A stretch of 64,000 bases of DNA from JAFIEN01 sp051859505 (lineage in GTDB: Bacteria > Pseudomonadota > Alphaproteobacteria > Rhodobacterales > Rhodobacteraceae), in NCBI GenBank assembly GCA_051859505.1, contig JBHYFN010000011.1, positions 1 to 64,000 of the forward strand, given 5' to 3'. Below the pieces are notes generated by a model. It ran no database searches. It was not told where the DNA came from and saw nothing but the letters and a program-made list of their open reading frames with translations. The translations under genes were made by a program, and so were the position numbers. The first letter of the stretch is position 1. The number at the start of each line of letters is the position of its first letter. Shown here in pieces: positions 1-10,061 of the stretch.

Positions 1-713
1 TCCTCTCCGAGATCTACCGCGACCTCGGCTTCGACAGTTTCAAGATCAAGTTCTCGGACCGCCCCGAAAAACGCGCCGGTTCGGACGAGGTCTGGGACCG
101 GGCCGAAGCGGCCCTGGCCAATGCGACGCGGGCGGCGGGGTGCGACTATATCCTCAACCCCGGCGAGGGCGCCTTCTACGGGCCGAAGCTGGAATTCGTG
201 CTGACCGATGCCATCGGGCGCGACTGGCAATGCGGCACGCTGCAGGTGGATTTCGTCCTGCCCGAACGGCTGGACGCGACCTATATCGGCGCCGATGGGG
301 CCAAGCACCGCCCCGTCATGCTGCACCGCGCGACCCTGGGCAGTTTCGAACGCTTCATCGGCATCCTGATCGAGGAACATGCCGGCAAGCTGCCCTTCTG
401 GCTCGCGCCGCGGCAGGTGGTCGTGGCCTCGATCGTCTCCGAGGCCGATGCCTATGTCGCCGAGGTGGTGCAGGCCCTCGTGGCGGCCGGTGTGCGTGCC
501 CGCGCCGATACCCGCAACGAAAAGATCAACTACAAGGTCCGCGAACATTCCTTGGCCAAGGTGCCCGTCATCCTTGCCCTTGGCGCGCGCGAAGTGGCCG
601 AACGCACGGTCAGCCTGCGCCGGCTGGGCGGGGATCGCAGCGAGGTTCTGTCCCTCGACGAGGTGGTCGCCGCACTGGCCGCCGAAGCCGTGCCGCCCGA
701 TACGAGAACCTGA
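1..713 (+). CDS. thrS: Threonyl-tRNA synthetase, C-terminal part (left edge truncated)
   Basis: Class II aminoacyl-tRNA synthetase that charges tRNA-Thr in the cytoplasm. The frame is open from the window edge (first whole codon at base 3) and gives about 236 residues to the TGA at 711-713. The class II motif region [14 protein letters not shown] is followed by [11 protein letters not shown] and by the motif 3 segment [18 protein letters not shown]. The anticodon-binding domain then runs from [10 protein letters not shown] to the end, including [12 protein letters not shown]. The N-terminal TGS and editing domains lie outside the window. The tail is slightly extended and Ala/Pro-rich. Identity is secure; only the start is missing. 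Confidence 0.97.
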   Translation, partial: LSEIYRDLGFDSFKIKFSDRPEKRAGSDEVWDRAEAALANATRAAGCDYILNPGEGAFYGPKLEFVLTDAIGRDWQCGTLQVDFVLPERLDATYIGADGAKHRPVMLHRATLGSFERFIGILIEEHAGKLPFWLAPRQVVVASIVSEADAYVAEVVQALVAAGVRARADTRNEKINYKVREHSLAKVPVILALGAREVAERTVSLRRLGGDRSEVLSLDEVVAALAAEAVPPDTRT

Positions 714-800
714 CCCCCTCCCCCGCTCTTGTGCTGCCGCCGCCGCTCGGTCACAAGGTTTGCGGGAAAAGGGAACGGCATGATGATTTGGCCTGCACGG

Positions 801-830
801 TTGACAGCGTGTAGCGTGCAGCCGTCTGTT
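801..830 (+). promoter_or_regulatory. Possible sigma-70 promoter upstream of the ATP-grasp-like gene
   Basis: A perfect TTGACA box lies at 801-806, with a poor -10 candidate (TCTGTT, 825-830) at roughly the right distance. It sits in the 224-base gap after thrS, about 110 bases before the GTG start at 938. The weak -10 makes this tentative. Nothing else stands out in that gap. Confidence 0.25.
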
Positions 831-937
831 CACGGCACACGGGTTAAGGGGTCGTCCAGGGGTTTTCAGGAGAGCCAGGTCGGCCAGCAGGGCCACCGGC
901 AGGATCAGGCGCGCGGCGCGGCGGTCGGAGGGGGGGC

Positions 938-2056
938 GTGATCACCTTCCTGACAACCGCCGGCCATGACTATACCGTCCGGGCCTTTCAGGAAGAGGTG
1001 CTCCGCCCCTATCTGCCGCAGACCCGGGCGATGAGCTATGACGCGCTGTTCGCAGCCAGCCGTCTGCCGCCGGGCACCTATGTCTTTACCGATCTTGACC
1101 GCCTGTCCGAAACCCAATGCCGTCTGGCGGCGCGGTTCTATCAGGCGTTCAAGGCGCTCGAGGGGTTTCGCCCGCTGAACGATCCCGCGCGGCTGTTGTT
1201 GCGCCTGCCGATGCTGCGGCGGCTTCACGCGGCGGGGCTCAACGACTTCACCGCCTATCGCGCCGACGAAGAGCCGCGCCCGGCGCGCTTCCCGGTCTTT
1301 CTGCGGATCGCCAATGACCATCTGGGCCCGCATGGCGACCTGATCCACGATCAGGCGGAGCTTGATGCCGCCCTGTCGCGGCTTTCCGCCGAAGGGCTGC
1401 CGCTGTCGCATTTCATCATCGTCGAATACTGCGCCGAGCAGAAGGAGCACGGCCTGTTCGAACGGGTCGCCTATTTCCGCGTGGCGGATCGGGTGACGCC
1501 GTCGCTGGTGCTTGTCGCCTCGGACTGGAAGGTGAAGCAGCCCGATGCCGAGGACGAGCTTTACACCGAAGACCTCGAACACCGCCACGCCGCCTTCGTC
1601 CGGGACGAGATCGGGGCCGAGCAGATCCGCGCGGCCTTCGATCTGGCCGGGGTCGACTATGGCCGGGCCGATGTCGCCTTCGTGGGCGGGCGGCCGCAGG
1701 TCTATGAGGTGAACACCAATCCCACGATCCGGGCCGGCAACATCTTTCGCAACGACATTCACGCAGCGTCCCGCCTGCAGTATCGCGAAAGATTCGGGGC
1801 CATGCTCCATGCCATCGACCTGCCCGAAGGCCCGGCTGTTCCGGTTCCGGCACTTGATCCGATCGACGAGGGGGCCGGGCTGTTGCGCCGCCGCGCGCTG
1901 CAGCAGGCGCGGGACGAGGCGGCCCGGTGGCGCGCGCTCGAGGCCGAGCGCGACGCGGCCCGCGCCGAACTCGCGGCGTTGAAATCCGGCCGCTTCTGGC
2001 GGGCGAGTGCGCCCCTGCGCCGGATGATCAATGCGCTGTCCGGCCGCAAGCCGTGA
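938..2056 (+). CDS. ATP-grasp-like protein with C-terminal coiled coil
   Basis: Protein of 372 residues with a GTG start behind a GGAGGGGGG ribosome-binding site. The middle of the chain carries the ATP-grasp hallmark YEVNTNPTI (around residue 255), preceded by GRADVAFVGGRPQVYE, as in ATP-dependent carboxylate-amine/thiol ligases. The stretch HFIIVEYC and the following acidic region would form the nucleotide pocket. After about residue 305 an Arg/Ala/Glu-rich coiled coil ends in GRFWRASAPLRRM. That S/G-x-x-W-R-x-S-x-P-L-R type ending is often seen at the ends of coiled coils in cell-surface polysaccharide glycosyltransferases. The substrate is unknown and no pathway neighbour helps. It is probably monocistronic. 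Confidence 0.7.
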   Translation: MITFLTTAGHDYTVRAFQEEVLRPYLPQTRAMSYDALFAASRLPPGTYVFTDLDRLSETQCRLAARFYQAFKALEGFRPLNDPARLLLRLPMLRRLHAAGLNDFTAYRADEEPRPARFPVFLRIANDHLGPHGDLIHDQAELDAALSRLSAEGLPLSHFIIVEYCAEQKEHGLFERVAYFRVADRVTPSLVLVASDWKVKQPDAEDELYTEDLEHRHAAFVRDEIGAEQIRAAFDLAGVDYGRADVAFVGGRPQVYEVNTNPTIRAGNIFRNDIHAASRLQYRERFGAMLHAIDLPEGPAVPVPALDPIDEGAGLLRRRALQQARDEAARWRALEAERDAARAELAALKSGRFWRASAPLRRMINALSGRKP

Positions 2057-2089
2057 GAGACAGTTCCCGCGAGCGGCACGCCGGCTGCG

Positions 2090-2419
2090 TCACTCCACTC
2101 CGAGAGCGGCCCTGACCGAGGCGGTCCAGCCCTGATGCCACTGGCCGTCCTGCTCGATCACCGGCCGTTTGAGCAGGGTCGGATGCGCCGCGATCAGCAC
2201 GGCAGGGTCGGCCGCCCGCTCCTTGTCCGACAGGGCGCGCCATGTGGCCGATGACCGGTTGACGGCGGCCGGGCCGAAGGCGGCAACGATGGCCGCCAGA
2301 TCCTCGGCGCCGATCCCGTCGGCGCGGACGTCGATCACCTCGGGCGCATGGCCCGCGGCCCGCAGCGCGGCCAACGCCTTGCGGCAGGTGTCACAGGTCT
2401 TGAGGCTGAAGACTCGCAT
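2090..2419 (-). CDS. ArsC/Spx/YffB-family thioredoxin-fold protein
   Basis: Protein of 109 residues, close to the usual length of the ArsC/Spx/YffB family. A thioredoxin-like fold is suggested by an N-terminal CDTC motif (residues 9-12) in FSLKTCDTCRKAL and by the family signature PTLLKRPVIEQDG near the C terminus. True arsenate reductases use one nucleophilic Cys. The CxxC form is more typical of Spx/YffB-like proteins, so arsenate reduction should not be assumed. The gene is convergent with the ATP-grasp-like gene and transcribed alone. Family assignment is firm; function is uncertain. Confidence 0.82.
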   Translation of the reverse strand: MRVFSLKTCDTCRKALAALRAAGHAPEVIDVRADGIGAEDLAAIVAAFGPAAVNRSSATWRALSDKERAADPAVLIAAHPTLLKRPVIEQDGQWHQGWTASVRAALGVE

Positions 2420-2658
2420 GTTCTGCCCACTCCTTGTGCAGTTGCGCCTCTATGCCGTGCCTGCGCGCGCTTGTCATTTGCCTTTTGCCGGTGAACGCAT
2501 AGCTTTCCGTTGGGGAAAGGCGGCGCGGCATCGGGTCTTGCAGCTCTGCCCGATTGGCCCCGGCCGTGTCCTAAAGGGAGGCGGTCAATGGCGGAACGGC
2601 CGCAGGGATTGCGGTCACGACCAGGACAACGGTGAAGGCGAAGGCGAAGGAGCGACAG

Positions 2659-2865
2659 ATGCCCAGCGGGACGGTCAAGTGGTTCAACACGACGAAGGGC
2701 TATGGATTCATTGCCCCCGATGACGGCGGCAAGGATATTTTCGTGCATATCTCGGCGGTCGAACAGGCAGGCCTGACCGGCCTTGCCGATGATCAGAAGA
2801 TCGAATTCGATCTGATCGAAGGCCGCGACGGGAGGCAGATGGCCGGCAACCTGCGAAAGCCCTGA
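2659..2865 (+). CDS. Cold-shock domain protein (CspA family)
   Basis: Single OB-fold nucleic-acid-binding protein of 68 residues. It carries RNP1-like KGYGFIAPDD and RNP2-like DIFVHISAV, starts with the classic GTVKWFNTTKGYGF, and probably acts as an RNA chaperone. The start at 2659 was preferred over an upstream in-frame ATG at 2632. It gives the standard CspA N terminus and has AAGGAG at 2647-2652 with good spacing. The 239-base region upstream, between the divergent ArsC-like gene and this one, is long enough for the extended 5' UTR common in csp genes. I see no specific thermosensor structure in it. Confidence 0.93.
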   Translation: MPSGTVKWFNTTKGYGFIAPDDGGKDIFVHISAVEQAGLTGLADDQKIEFDLIEGRDGRQMAGNLRKP

Positions 2866-2873
2866 TCCGGCCT

Positions 2874-2916
2874 CGAACGGGGCCCGAACGGGGCCCGAAC
2901 TGGCCCTGAACTGACC
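2874..2916. repeat. Decaying 11-bp tandem repeat after the cold-shock gene
   Basis: Four head-to-tail units follow the csp stop codon: CGAACGGGGCC twice exactly, then CGAACTGGCCC and a shortened TGAACTGACC. The downstream units are progressively diverged. No function is evident; slipped-strand duplication is the simplest explanation. Confidence 0.6.
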
Positions 2917-2938
2917 ACGATCGGGGCCCGGCCCGTGC

Positions 2939-3340
2939 TCAGGCCGTCACGAGCCGCGTGACGGCAACCCCGGCCCAGGCCGAAAACCCGGTCAGCACCG
3001 CCCCCCAGGCAACATCCGCCGCAACCATCGTCGGATGCCAGTCCTTCATGATCGCATAGCTGGTGAATTCATAGGTGCCATAGGCCATCGCCCCGATCAC
3101 CGCGCCCCCGATCAGCGCCTGAACCGGCGCGCCCTCGCGCAGCGCGGGCAGTGACACAAGCCAGACCACACCCGCGATGAAGACAAGGTAGAACAGCGCC
3201 GCCGGCACGATGCGGATCTCGGACAGCATCAGATGGCCGATGTGGTTCTCAAAGAGCGGCTTCATGAACCGCGTCAGCATCACCGCATCCAGCGCAAGAA
3301 ACACAAGCACGGTGACGACATAGAGGATGAGGAGTGTCAT
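2939..3340 (-). CDS. DUF2177-family membrane protein
   Basis: Protein of 133 residues with four hydrophobic segments, at about residues 3-22, 45-65, 75-95 and 107-128. It matches the DUF2177 pattern: an N-terminal ALDAVMLTRFMKP motif, then MAYGTYEFTSYAIMKDW before the last helix. These are inner-membrane proteins of unknown biochemical role. It is transcribed leftward, 60 bases downstream of thyX on the same strand, and may be co-transcribed with it. Confidence 0.82.
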   Translation of the reverse strand: MTLLILYVVTVLVFLALDAVMLTRFMKPLFENHIGHLMLSEIRIVPAALFYLVFIAGVVWLVSLPALREGAPVQALIGGAVIGAMAYGTYEFTSYAIMKDWHPTMVAADVAWGAVLTGFSAWAGVAVTRLVTA

Positions 3341-3400
3341 GGGCTCTCCCTTTCTGACCCCGAACCCTAGCGCGCCCCGCTGCCAGGTCCAGACTGCGCC

Positions 3401-4309
3401 CTACTCGCCCCAAAGCTGCACGAACTCGCGCCATTCCCCCTTGCTCATCCCCGAGCTTTCCTGCGTCACCGCCTCGCCCTGCAGGCGCCGCTTGAGGCAG
3501 GCCACCCCCTTTTCCGACAGCGTCGCCCCCCCCATCCGGTAATCGGCGAAGGCGGCCCAGGCGGCGGGCACCCAGTCGGCCACGATCTGCCCGATCGCCT
3601 CGGCATAGACGCGGATCTCGTACTGGGCATGGGCATCGGCGCGCAGGCGCAGGAAATGGAACAGGTTGTGCAGATCGACCTTCCAGTACCATTGCGTATA
3701 GATATTGGCCGGCAGGTTCATCCGCGCGAGTTCCCGCGCAAGGCCCTGCTGGCCCTCCTGGCTGATCATCGCCTCGTAATGGTCATAGGCGCGCCCGGCA
3801 TCCTCCTTCAGCCAGTCAAGCACCCGGGCGGCTTCAGCTTCTGTCAAGCTTTCTCCCCTACCCTGGTTGTTGACGGTGCTCTGCGCGGCAAGATCGGCCG
3901 CGCGGGGGATATAGAATTCACGGTCGAGGATCGAATAACGTGCGGAATATTCGTTCACATTGGCGGTGCGGTGCCGGATCCACTGCCGCGCGACGAAAAC
4001 GGGCAGCTTCACATGCAGCTTGATCTCGCACATCTCGAAGGGCGTCGAATGCCAGTGCCGCATCAGATAGCGGATCAGCCCCTCGTCATTCTGCACCGAT
4101 TTCGTGCCCCGCCCATAGGACACCCGCGCCGCCTGACAGATCGCCCCGTCATCACCCATGTAATCCACCAGCCGGACGAATCCGTGGTCCAGCACCGGAT
4201 GGGCCAGATACAGATGCCGCTCTGCCCCCTCCGACACGCTGCGCAGCGTGGGGCGCGGCTGGGCGCGCAGATCGGCGATCTCGGCCTCTTGCTCGGGCGT
4301 CAGGGCCAT
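3401..4309 (-). CDS. thyX: Flavin-dependent thymidylate synthase ThyX
   Basis: FAD-dependent synthesis of dTMP from dUMP using methylenetetrahydrofolate and NADPH, replacing or supplementing ThyA. The 302-residue length is typical of alphaproteobacterial ThyX. The diagnostic RHRxxxxNExSxRY motif is present as [14 protein letters not shown], following FVARQWI. The C-terminal segment [24 protein letters not shown] holds the Arg and His residues that contact the nucleotide and flavin. Identification is secure. Confidence 0.97.
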   Translation of the reverse strand: MALTPEQEAEIADLRAQPRPTLRSVSEGAERHLYLAHPVLDHGFVRLVDYMGDDGAICQAARVSYGRGTKSVQNDEGLIRYLMRHWHSTPFEMCEIKLHVKLPVFVARQWIRHRTANVNEYSARYSILDREFYIPRAADLAAQSTVNNQGRGESLTEAEAARVLDWLKEDAGRAYDHYEAMISQEGQQGLARELARMNLPANIYTQWYWKVDLHNLFHFLRLRADAHAQYEIRVYAEAIGQIVADWVPAAWAAFADYRMGGATLSEKGVACLKRRLQGEAVTQESSGMSKGEWREFVQLWGE

Positions 4310-4503
4310 GGGCTTCTCCTTGCGGGTCGTGGCGACGGGGCCACTCTATCTTGTAGGTCGGCCATCGCAAGGGCCGCCGCACGCCGGGTGGAGAGGACAC
4401 GACCCGGGCAAATGACGCGCGAGCCTGCCCACGCAGAGTTGACATCGCACCGCCTGCCGACAGACAAAAGGGCCATTAACCTTCATCACCGGGGCTGTGA
4501 TCC

Positions 4504-5544
4504 ATGAAACGTACCCTCTTGCTACTCGCCGCCCTCGGTTTCCTTGCCGCCTGCGGTGACGGCCAACCCTTCTTCAACGACGATGATCCCGGCATCGGCG
4601 ACGGCGGAGATGGCGGCGGCGGTGGCGGCGGGGATGATGACGGCGCCGGGTCGATCAGCGGGGGGGCTTTGCCGCCCGGGACGCGGGATCCTTCGGCCAA
4701 CAGCGGGATCATCCGCTACGAGGCGCGCAACGAACAGGGCGGCGGCTTCGTCCGCGACATCAGCTACAACGCGGCGCGCGATCAGTTCACGGTCGACAAC
4801 CTCGCCTTCGACGGGGCCAATATCTACACCCGCGGGCAGGACGTGCGCAGCATGGGCGGATTCGCCGTCTACGAATCCAATCCGGTCGAATTCGACCCGG
4901 TCTCGGGCGCCGCGATCGACCAGCTGACCTATCGGGCGATCTATGGCGTCAGCCGGAACACGACCACGATCCGAGGGCGCGAGGTGCCGGTCTCGCAATT
5001 CGCGATCGTGCGGACGGGGTCCTATGTGGGCTATGGCTTCGGCGGCTTCATCTATGAACGCAACGGCGGCGTCACCCTGCCCCGCACCGGCTTTGCCGCC
5101 TATAGCGGCACCTATGCGGGCCAGCGCGTGTTCGACGGCGCCGGCGGGCAGGAATTCACCCGCGGTGATGTGAACATCGCGATCGATTTCGAGGATTTCA
5201 ACGACGGTGCCGGCGTGAGGGGTGACATCTCGAACCGCCGTGCCTTCGACATCAACGGCAATTCGATCCCGCTGGGGGGCGATGGCGAACTCATCCTGCC
5301 GACGCTGCGCTTCGTGATCGGCCCCGGCGCCCTGACCCCGAGCGGAGAGATCACCGCCGGTCTGCAAAGCCTGACAAGCAATCCTGACGGCAGCGTCGAG
5401 ATCTACGAGGAAGGCAATTACTATGCCATCATCGGCGGCCGGAACGCCTCCGAGATCGTCGGGATCTTCGTCGTTGAAAGTCAGGATCCGCGGTTCAACA
5501 GTGTCAGGGCGCAGGAAACCGGCGGTTTCATCGTTTATCGCTGA
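4504..5544 (+). CDS. TbpB-like surface lipoprotein, predicted Slam substrate
   Basis: Lipoprotein of 346 residues. The signal sequence ends in the lipobox LAAC (Cys about residue 17), followed by an Asp/Gly-rich linker (about 25-50). The C-terminal half has the pattern of a TbpB-type eight-stranded barrel: TGFAAYSGTYAGQ, then DVNIAIDFEDFNDGAGVRGDI, and finally NASEIVGIFVVES and GGFIVYR. TbpB-like lipoproteins are displayed on the cell surface and bind host or environmental ligands; the ligand here is unknown. The stop codon overlaps the ATG of a Slam-type translocator by one base (TGATG), so the two are probably translated together. A TTGACA box at 4439-4444 may be part of its promoter. The fold call rests on motif pattern, not alignment. 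Confidence 0.78.
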   Translation: MKRTLLLLAALGFLAACGDGQPFFNDDDPGIGDGGDGGGGGGGDDDGAGSISGGALPPGTRDPSANSGIIRYEARNEQGGGFVRDISYNAARDQFTVDNLAFDGANIYTRGQDVRSMGGFAVYESNPVEFDPVSGAAIDQLTYRAIYGVSRNTTTIRGREVPVSQFAIVRTGSYVGYGFGGFIYERNGGVTLPRTGFAAYSGTYAGQRVFDGAGGQEFTRGDVNIAIDFEDFNDGAGVRGDISNRRAFDINGNSIPLGGDGELILPTLRFVIGPGALTPSGEITAGLQSLTSNPDGSVEIYEEGNYYAIIGGRNASEIVGIFVVESQDPRFNSVRAQETGGFIVYR

Positions 5545-6911
5545 TGTCGGGCATTGGCCGCCTGACGGCGCTTGCCGTCGCCCTGCTGAGTGCTGTCGGC
5601 CTGCCCGATCAGGCCGATAGCCAGATCACCACCGATGCCGCGGGCCTGCGCGACATCGGGCAGGATCTGGTCTCTGCCGGGCTGGCCGAAGACGCGGCCC
5701 TTGTGGCCGAGGCGCTGCTGGCGCGCGATCCGCAGGATGCCGAGGCACTGATCATCGCCGCGCAGGCGGCCCTGCTGACCGGGCGGAACGAGGCGGCGGT
5801 GGATTTCGCCACCCGGGCCCATGCCGGCGCCTCGGGGCCGGTCGCCTATGTCGCGGCCCGTCTTGCCGCGACGGGCCATGCCCAGCTGGAACAATATACC
5901 CTGTCGCAGATCTGGCTGCGCCGCGCGCGCCAGGCCGCGCCGGATGAGGCCGCCATCCGCGAGATTGCCGAGGATTACCGCTTCGTGCGCGAGCGCAACC
6001 CGCTCAACGTGCAGCTGACCTTCGGGATCGCCCCCTCCTCCAACGTCAACAGCGGCAGCGCGAGCGAGACCATCGTCCTGCCCGGCCTGCCCTTCGAATT
6101 CATCCTGAGCGGCGATGCCCGCGCCCTGTCGGGGCTGCAGATCTCGGGCGGGGCCGCGCTGAGCTATCGGCTGTCCGTCACCGAAAGCTCGGCGACCTTC
6201 GCCAATCTGCAGCTTCAGGGCCGCACCTATGCCCTGTCCGACAGCGCGAAAGAGCAGGCGCCCAATGCCCGCGGCAGCGATTATGCCGATATCTATCTCT
6301 CGACCGGTCTGACCCATCGCTGGCGGACCGAGGTCGGCGGGCCGATCCATTCGGTGACGGGCAATATCGGCCAGATCTGGTATGGTGGCGATCCCTATTC
6401 CCGCTTCGCGACCCTGTCCTATGAATGGGACAAGGCGATTGCCGACCGCCAACGCCTTGCCCTGCAAGGGTTTCTGGAATGGAACGAGCGGCTGACCGAT
6501 GGTGCGGACTATCCGACGGCCGGGGTCCGGGCGCGCTGGACGGTGGTGGGGGAAAGCGGCAACCGCACCACCTTGTCGCTGACCCTGCGCGAGGCGATGA
6601 CCGACCGGCCCGACCTGGGTTTTCAGGGAGGCACCCTCTCGGCGCAATACGATCTGGCCCAGCCCATAGGCGGGATGCAGCTGGGCTTCGGGGCCGAGCT
6701 GGATTACCGCGATTTCACCGGCTCGATCTATTCCTTCGACGGCCGCACCGACCTGCGCCAGACGCTGCGCGCCTCGGCCGCGCTGACGCAGATCAATATC
6801 TTCGGCTTCGAACCCGTCGTCTCGATCGAGGCGTCGCGGACCGATTCGAACATTCCCCTGTTCGAAAAGGACGACCTGCGGGTGAATTTCGGTCTGCGCT
6901 CGAGCTTCTGA
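5544..6911 (+). CDS. Slam-type surface lipoprotein assembly modifier (TPR + outer-membrane barrel)
   Basis: Protein of 455 residues. It has an N-terminal signal peptide (to about residue 27), an Ala-rich helical region with TPR-like repeats (about 30-145), then a conserved bridge RFVRERNPLNVQLTFGIAPS that opens a beta-rich C-terminal domain. That domain ends in DLRVNFGLRSSF, a typical outer-membrane terminal strand with C-terminal Phe. This TPR-plus-barrel layout is that of Slam/DUF560 proteins, which move TbpB-like lipoproteins across the outer membrane. It starts inside the stop codon of such a lipoprotein, which strongly supports a translocator-cargo pair. The next gene, glyoxalase I, starts about 60 bases later and is probably separate. 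Confidence 0.82.
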   Translation: MSGIGRLTALAVALLSAVGLPDQADSQITTDAAGLRDIGQDLVSAGLAEDAALVAEALLARDPQDAEALIIAAQAALLTGRNEAAVDFATRAHAGASGPVAYVAARLAATGHAQLEQYTLSQIWLRRARQAAPDEAAIREIAEDYRFVRERNPLNVQLTFGIAPSSNVNSGSASETIVLPGLPFEFILSGDARALSGLQISGGAALSYRLSVTESSATFANLQLQGRTYALSDSAKEQAPNARGSDYADIYLSTGLTHRWRTEVGGPIHSVTGNIGQIWYGGDPYSRFATLSYEWDKAIADRQRLALQGFLEWNERLTDGADYPTAGVRARWTVVGESGNRTTLSLTLREAMTDRPDLGFQGGTLSAQYDLAQPIGGMQLGFGAELDYRDFTGSIYSFDGRTDLRQTLRASAALTQINIFGFEPVVSIEASRTDSNIPLFEKDDLRVNFGLRSSF

Positions 6912-6972
6912 GGGCTGGCAATGGCCCGTCCAGATGTTACCTACAAAAGGTCAAGACGGAAGGAGCTGCCCC

Positions 6973-7401
6973 ATGGCATTGAAATATCTGCATACGATGG
7001 TTCGCGTGAAGGACCTCGAGAAATCCAAGGCCTTCTACGAAATGCTCGGCCTGAAGGAAATTCGCCGCTATGACAACGAAGGTGGCCGCTTCAGCCTGAT
7101 CTTCATGGCGCCTCCGGGCCAGGAGGATGCGCCGGTGGAGCTGACCTACAACTGGGATGGCGACGAGGGCCTTCCCAGCGACGGGCGCCATTTCGGCCAC
7201 CTCGCCTATGAGGTCGACGATATCTATGCCATGTGCCAGAAGCTGATGGACAATGGCGTGACCATCAACCGCCCGCCGCGCGATGGCCATATGGCCTTTG
7301 TGCGCTCGCCCGACAATATCTCGATCGAGCTGCTACAGGCGGGCGCCGCGAAGCCCGCGCAGGAGCCCTGGGCCAGCATGGAAAACACCGGCCATTGGTG
7401 A
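6973..7401 (+). CDS. gloA: Lactoylglutathione lyase (glyoxalase I)
   Basis: Isomerises the methylglyoxal-glutathione hemithioacetal to S-lactoylglutathione. It is a single-domain glyoxalase of 142 residues (VOC fold, metal-dependent). It opens with LKYLHTMVRVKDLEKSKAFY (first metal His, then the betaalphabeta motif), followed by ELTYNWD and GRHFGHLAYEVDDIYA with the later metal ligands, and SPDNISIELLQ near the end. The start at 6973 has AAGGAG at 6959-6964 and removes an implausible upstream extension. The C-terminal tail is about a dozen residues longer than the core domain. Confidence 0.93.
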   Translation: MALKYLHTMVRVKDLEKSKAFYEMLGLKEIRRYDNEGGRFSLIFMAPPGQEDAPVELTYNWDGDEGLPSDGRHFGHLAYEVDDIYAMCQKLMDNGVTINRPPRDGHMAFVRSPDNISIELLQAGAAKPAQEPWASMENTGHW

Positions 7402-7404
7402 CGG

Positions 7405-7464
7405 GCAGACCCCGGCAGACCCCGGCAAACCCCGGCAGACCCCGGCAGACCCGCCAGACCCCGG
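7405..7464. repeat. 10-bp tandem repeat between gloA and the MarR-type gene
   Basis: About six units of CAGACCCCGG (one with A for G, one shortened) fill the 60 bases between two convergent genes. The array is GC-rich and has no obvious hairpin. Copy number of such arrays often varies between strains, so it could serve as a typing marker. I infer no function. Confidence 0.75.
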
Positions 7465-7468
7465 CGGA

Positions 7469-7978
7469 TCAGTAGATATAGCGGATCTGATCCGACCAGT
7501 ATCTTTCGATCCGCCGCAGGCTTGCGACGATGGTGTCCATCCCCTCGGCATCGGTCACGCCGCGCGTGATCAGCCCGTCGGCATGGGTGGCAAAGAGGCG
7601 GGCCACCAGATCCCGGATGCGGCGGCCCTTTTCGGTCAGCCGCACCCGGACAGAGCGTCGGTCAATCTCGCAGCGCTGGTGGTGCATGTAGCCCAGATCG
7701 ACCAGTTTCTTGAGATTGTAGCTGACATTGCTGCCCTGATAGTAGCCGCGCGATTTCAGCTCGCCCGCCGTCACCTCGTTATCGCCGATATTGAATAGCA
7801 GAAGCGCCTGGACCGGGTTGATCTCGAGCACGCCGACCCGTTCGAATTCATCCTTGATCACATCCAGCAGCAACCTGTGCAATCGTTCGACCAGCGTGAG
7901 CGCGTCAAGATAGCTGACCATGAAACCGGCCTGCTGGGCCGAAATCCGGTCTGATTGCAGATGGCTGTGGACGCTCAT
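7469..7978 (-). CDS. MarR-type winged-helix transcriptional regulator
   Basis: Protein of 169 residues. The central winged helix includes LLLFNIGDNEVTAGELKSRG, then the recognition helix QGSNVSYNLKKLVDLGYM and the wing RRSVRVRLTEKGRRIRDLVARL, the MarR family pattern. Flanking helices would form the dimer interface. This sub-type (YYQGSNVSYNLKKL) recurs in alphaproteobacteria. Its target cannot be read from the neighbours, since it is convergent with gloA and separated from sdhE by a 111-base spacer. DNA-binding role is firm; regulon unknown. Confidence 0.88.
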   Translation of the reverse strand: MSVHSHLQSDRISAQQAGFMVSYLDALTLVERLHRLLLDVIKDEFERVGVLEINPVQALLLFNIGDNEVTAGELKSRGYYQGSNVSYNLKKLVDLGYMHHQRCEIDRRSVRVRLTEKGRRIRDLVARLFATHADGLITRGVTDAEGMDTIVASLRRIERYWSDQIRYIY

Positions 7979-8089
7979 GCCGACCTCCGATTGCTCGTCG
8001 CAGGGCAGATTTGAGGCAAAAGCGCCAACATTCGGTTAAACAGCGCGGCACAACCGAAGGAAATCCCGAAGATTTTAGGCAATACCCGT

Positions 8090-8367
8090 TCAGGCGGGCC
8101 GGACGATCCCGCGCGCCCCGTCGCGGATCCGGGCGATCAGGGGGGCATAGACCTCGGGCGGGGCTGCCTGTCCGGCGATCCAGCCATAGATCTCGAGATC
8201 GCTTTCGGCCAGCAGCGCCTCGTAAAGATCGAGCGCCTCGTCCGACATCGTGGCAAGGTTGTCTGCCGCAAAGGCCTGCAGGATCAGGTCCATCTCCTTG
8301 ATCCCGCGCCGCATCGAGCGCATCCGCAGGCGCCTGACCCGGGTCTCGGGCGTTTCCGCAGCGGTGG

Positions 8368-8371
<4 letters not shown>
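8090..8371 (-). CDS. sdhE: FAD assembly factor SdhE (succinate dehydrogenase assembly factor)
   Basis: Small protein of 93 residues that promotes covalent flavinylation of the succinate dehydrogenase flavoprotein. The diagnostic RGxxE motif is present in MRRGIKEMDLIL, followed by the family pattern ALDLYEALLAESDLEIYGWI. The start is taken as the GTG at 8371. It overlaps the stop of the upstream regulator gene (GTGA) and gives the normal family length. A longer in-frame extension is only low-complexity antisense-like sequence. Coupling to a helix-turn-helix regulator gene is unusual. Confidence 0.9.
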
Positions 8372-10052
<1,681 letters not shown>

Positions 10053-10061
10053 GGAGGCATC

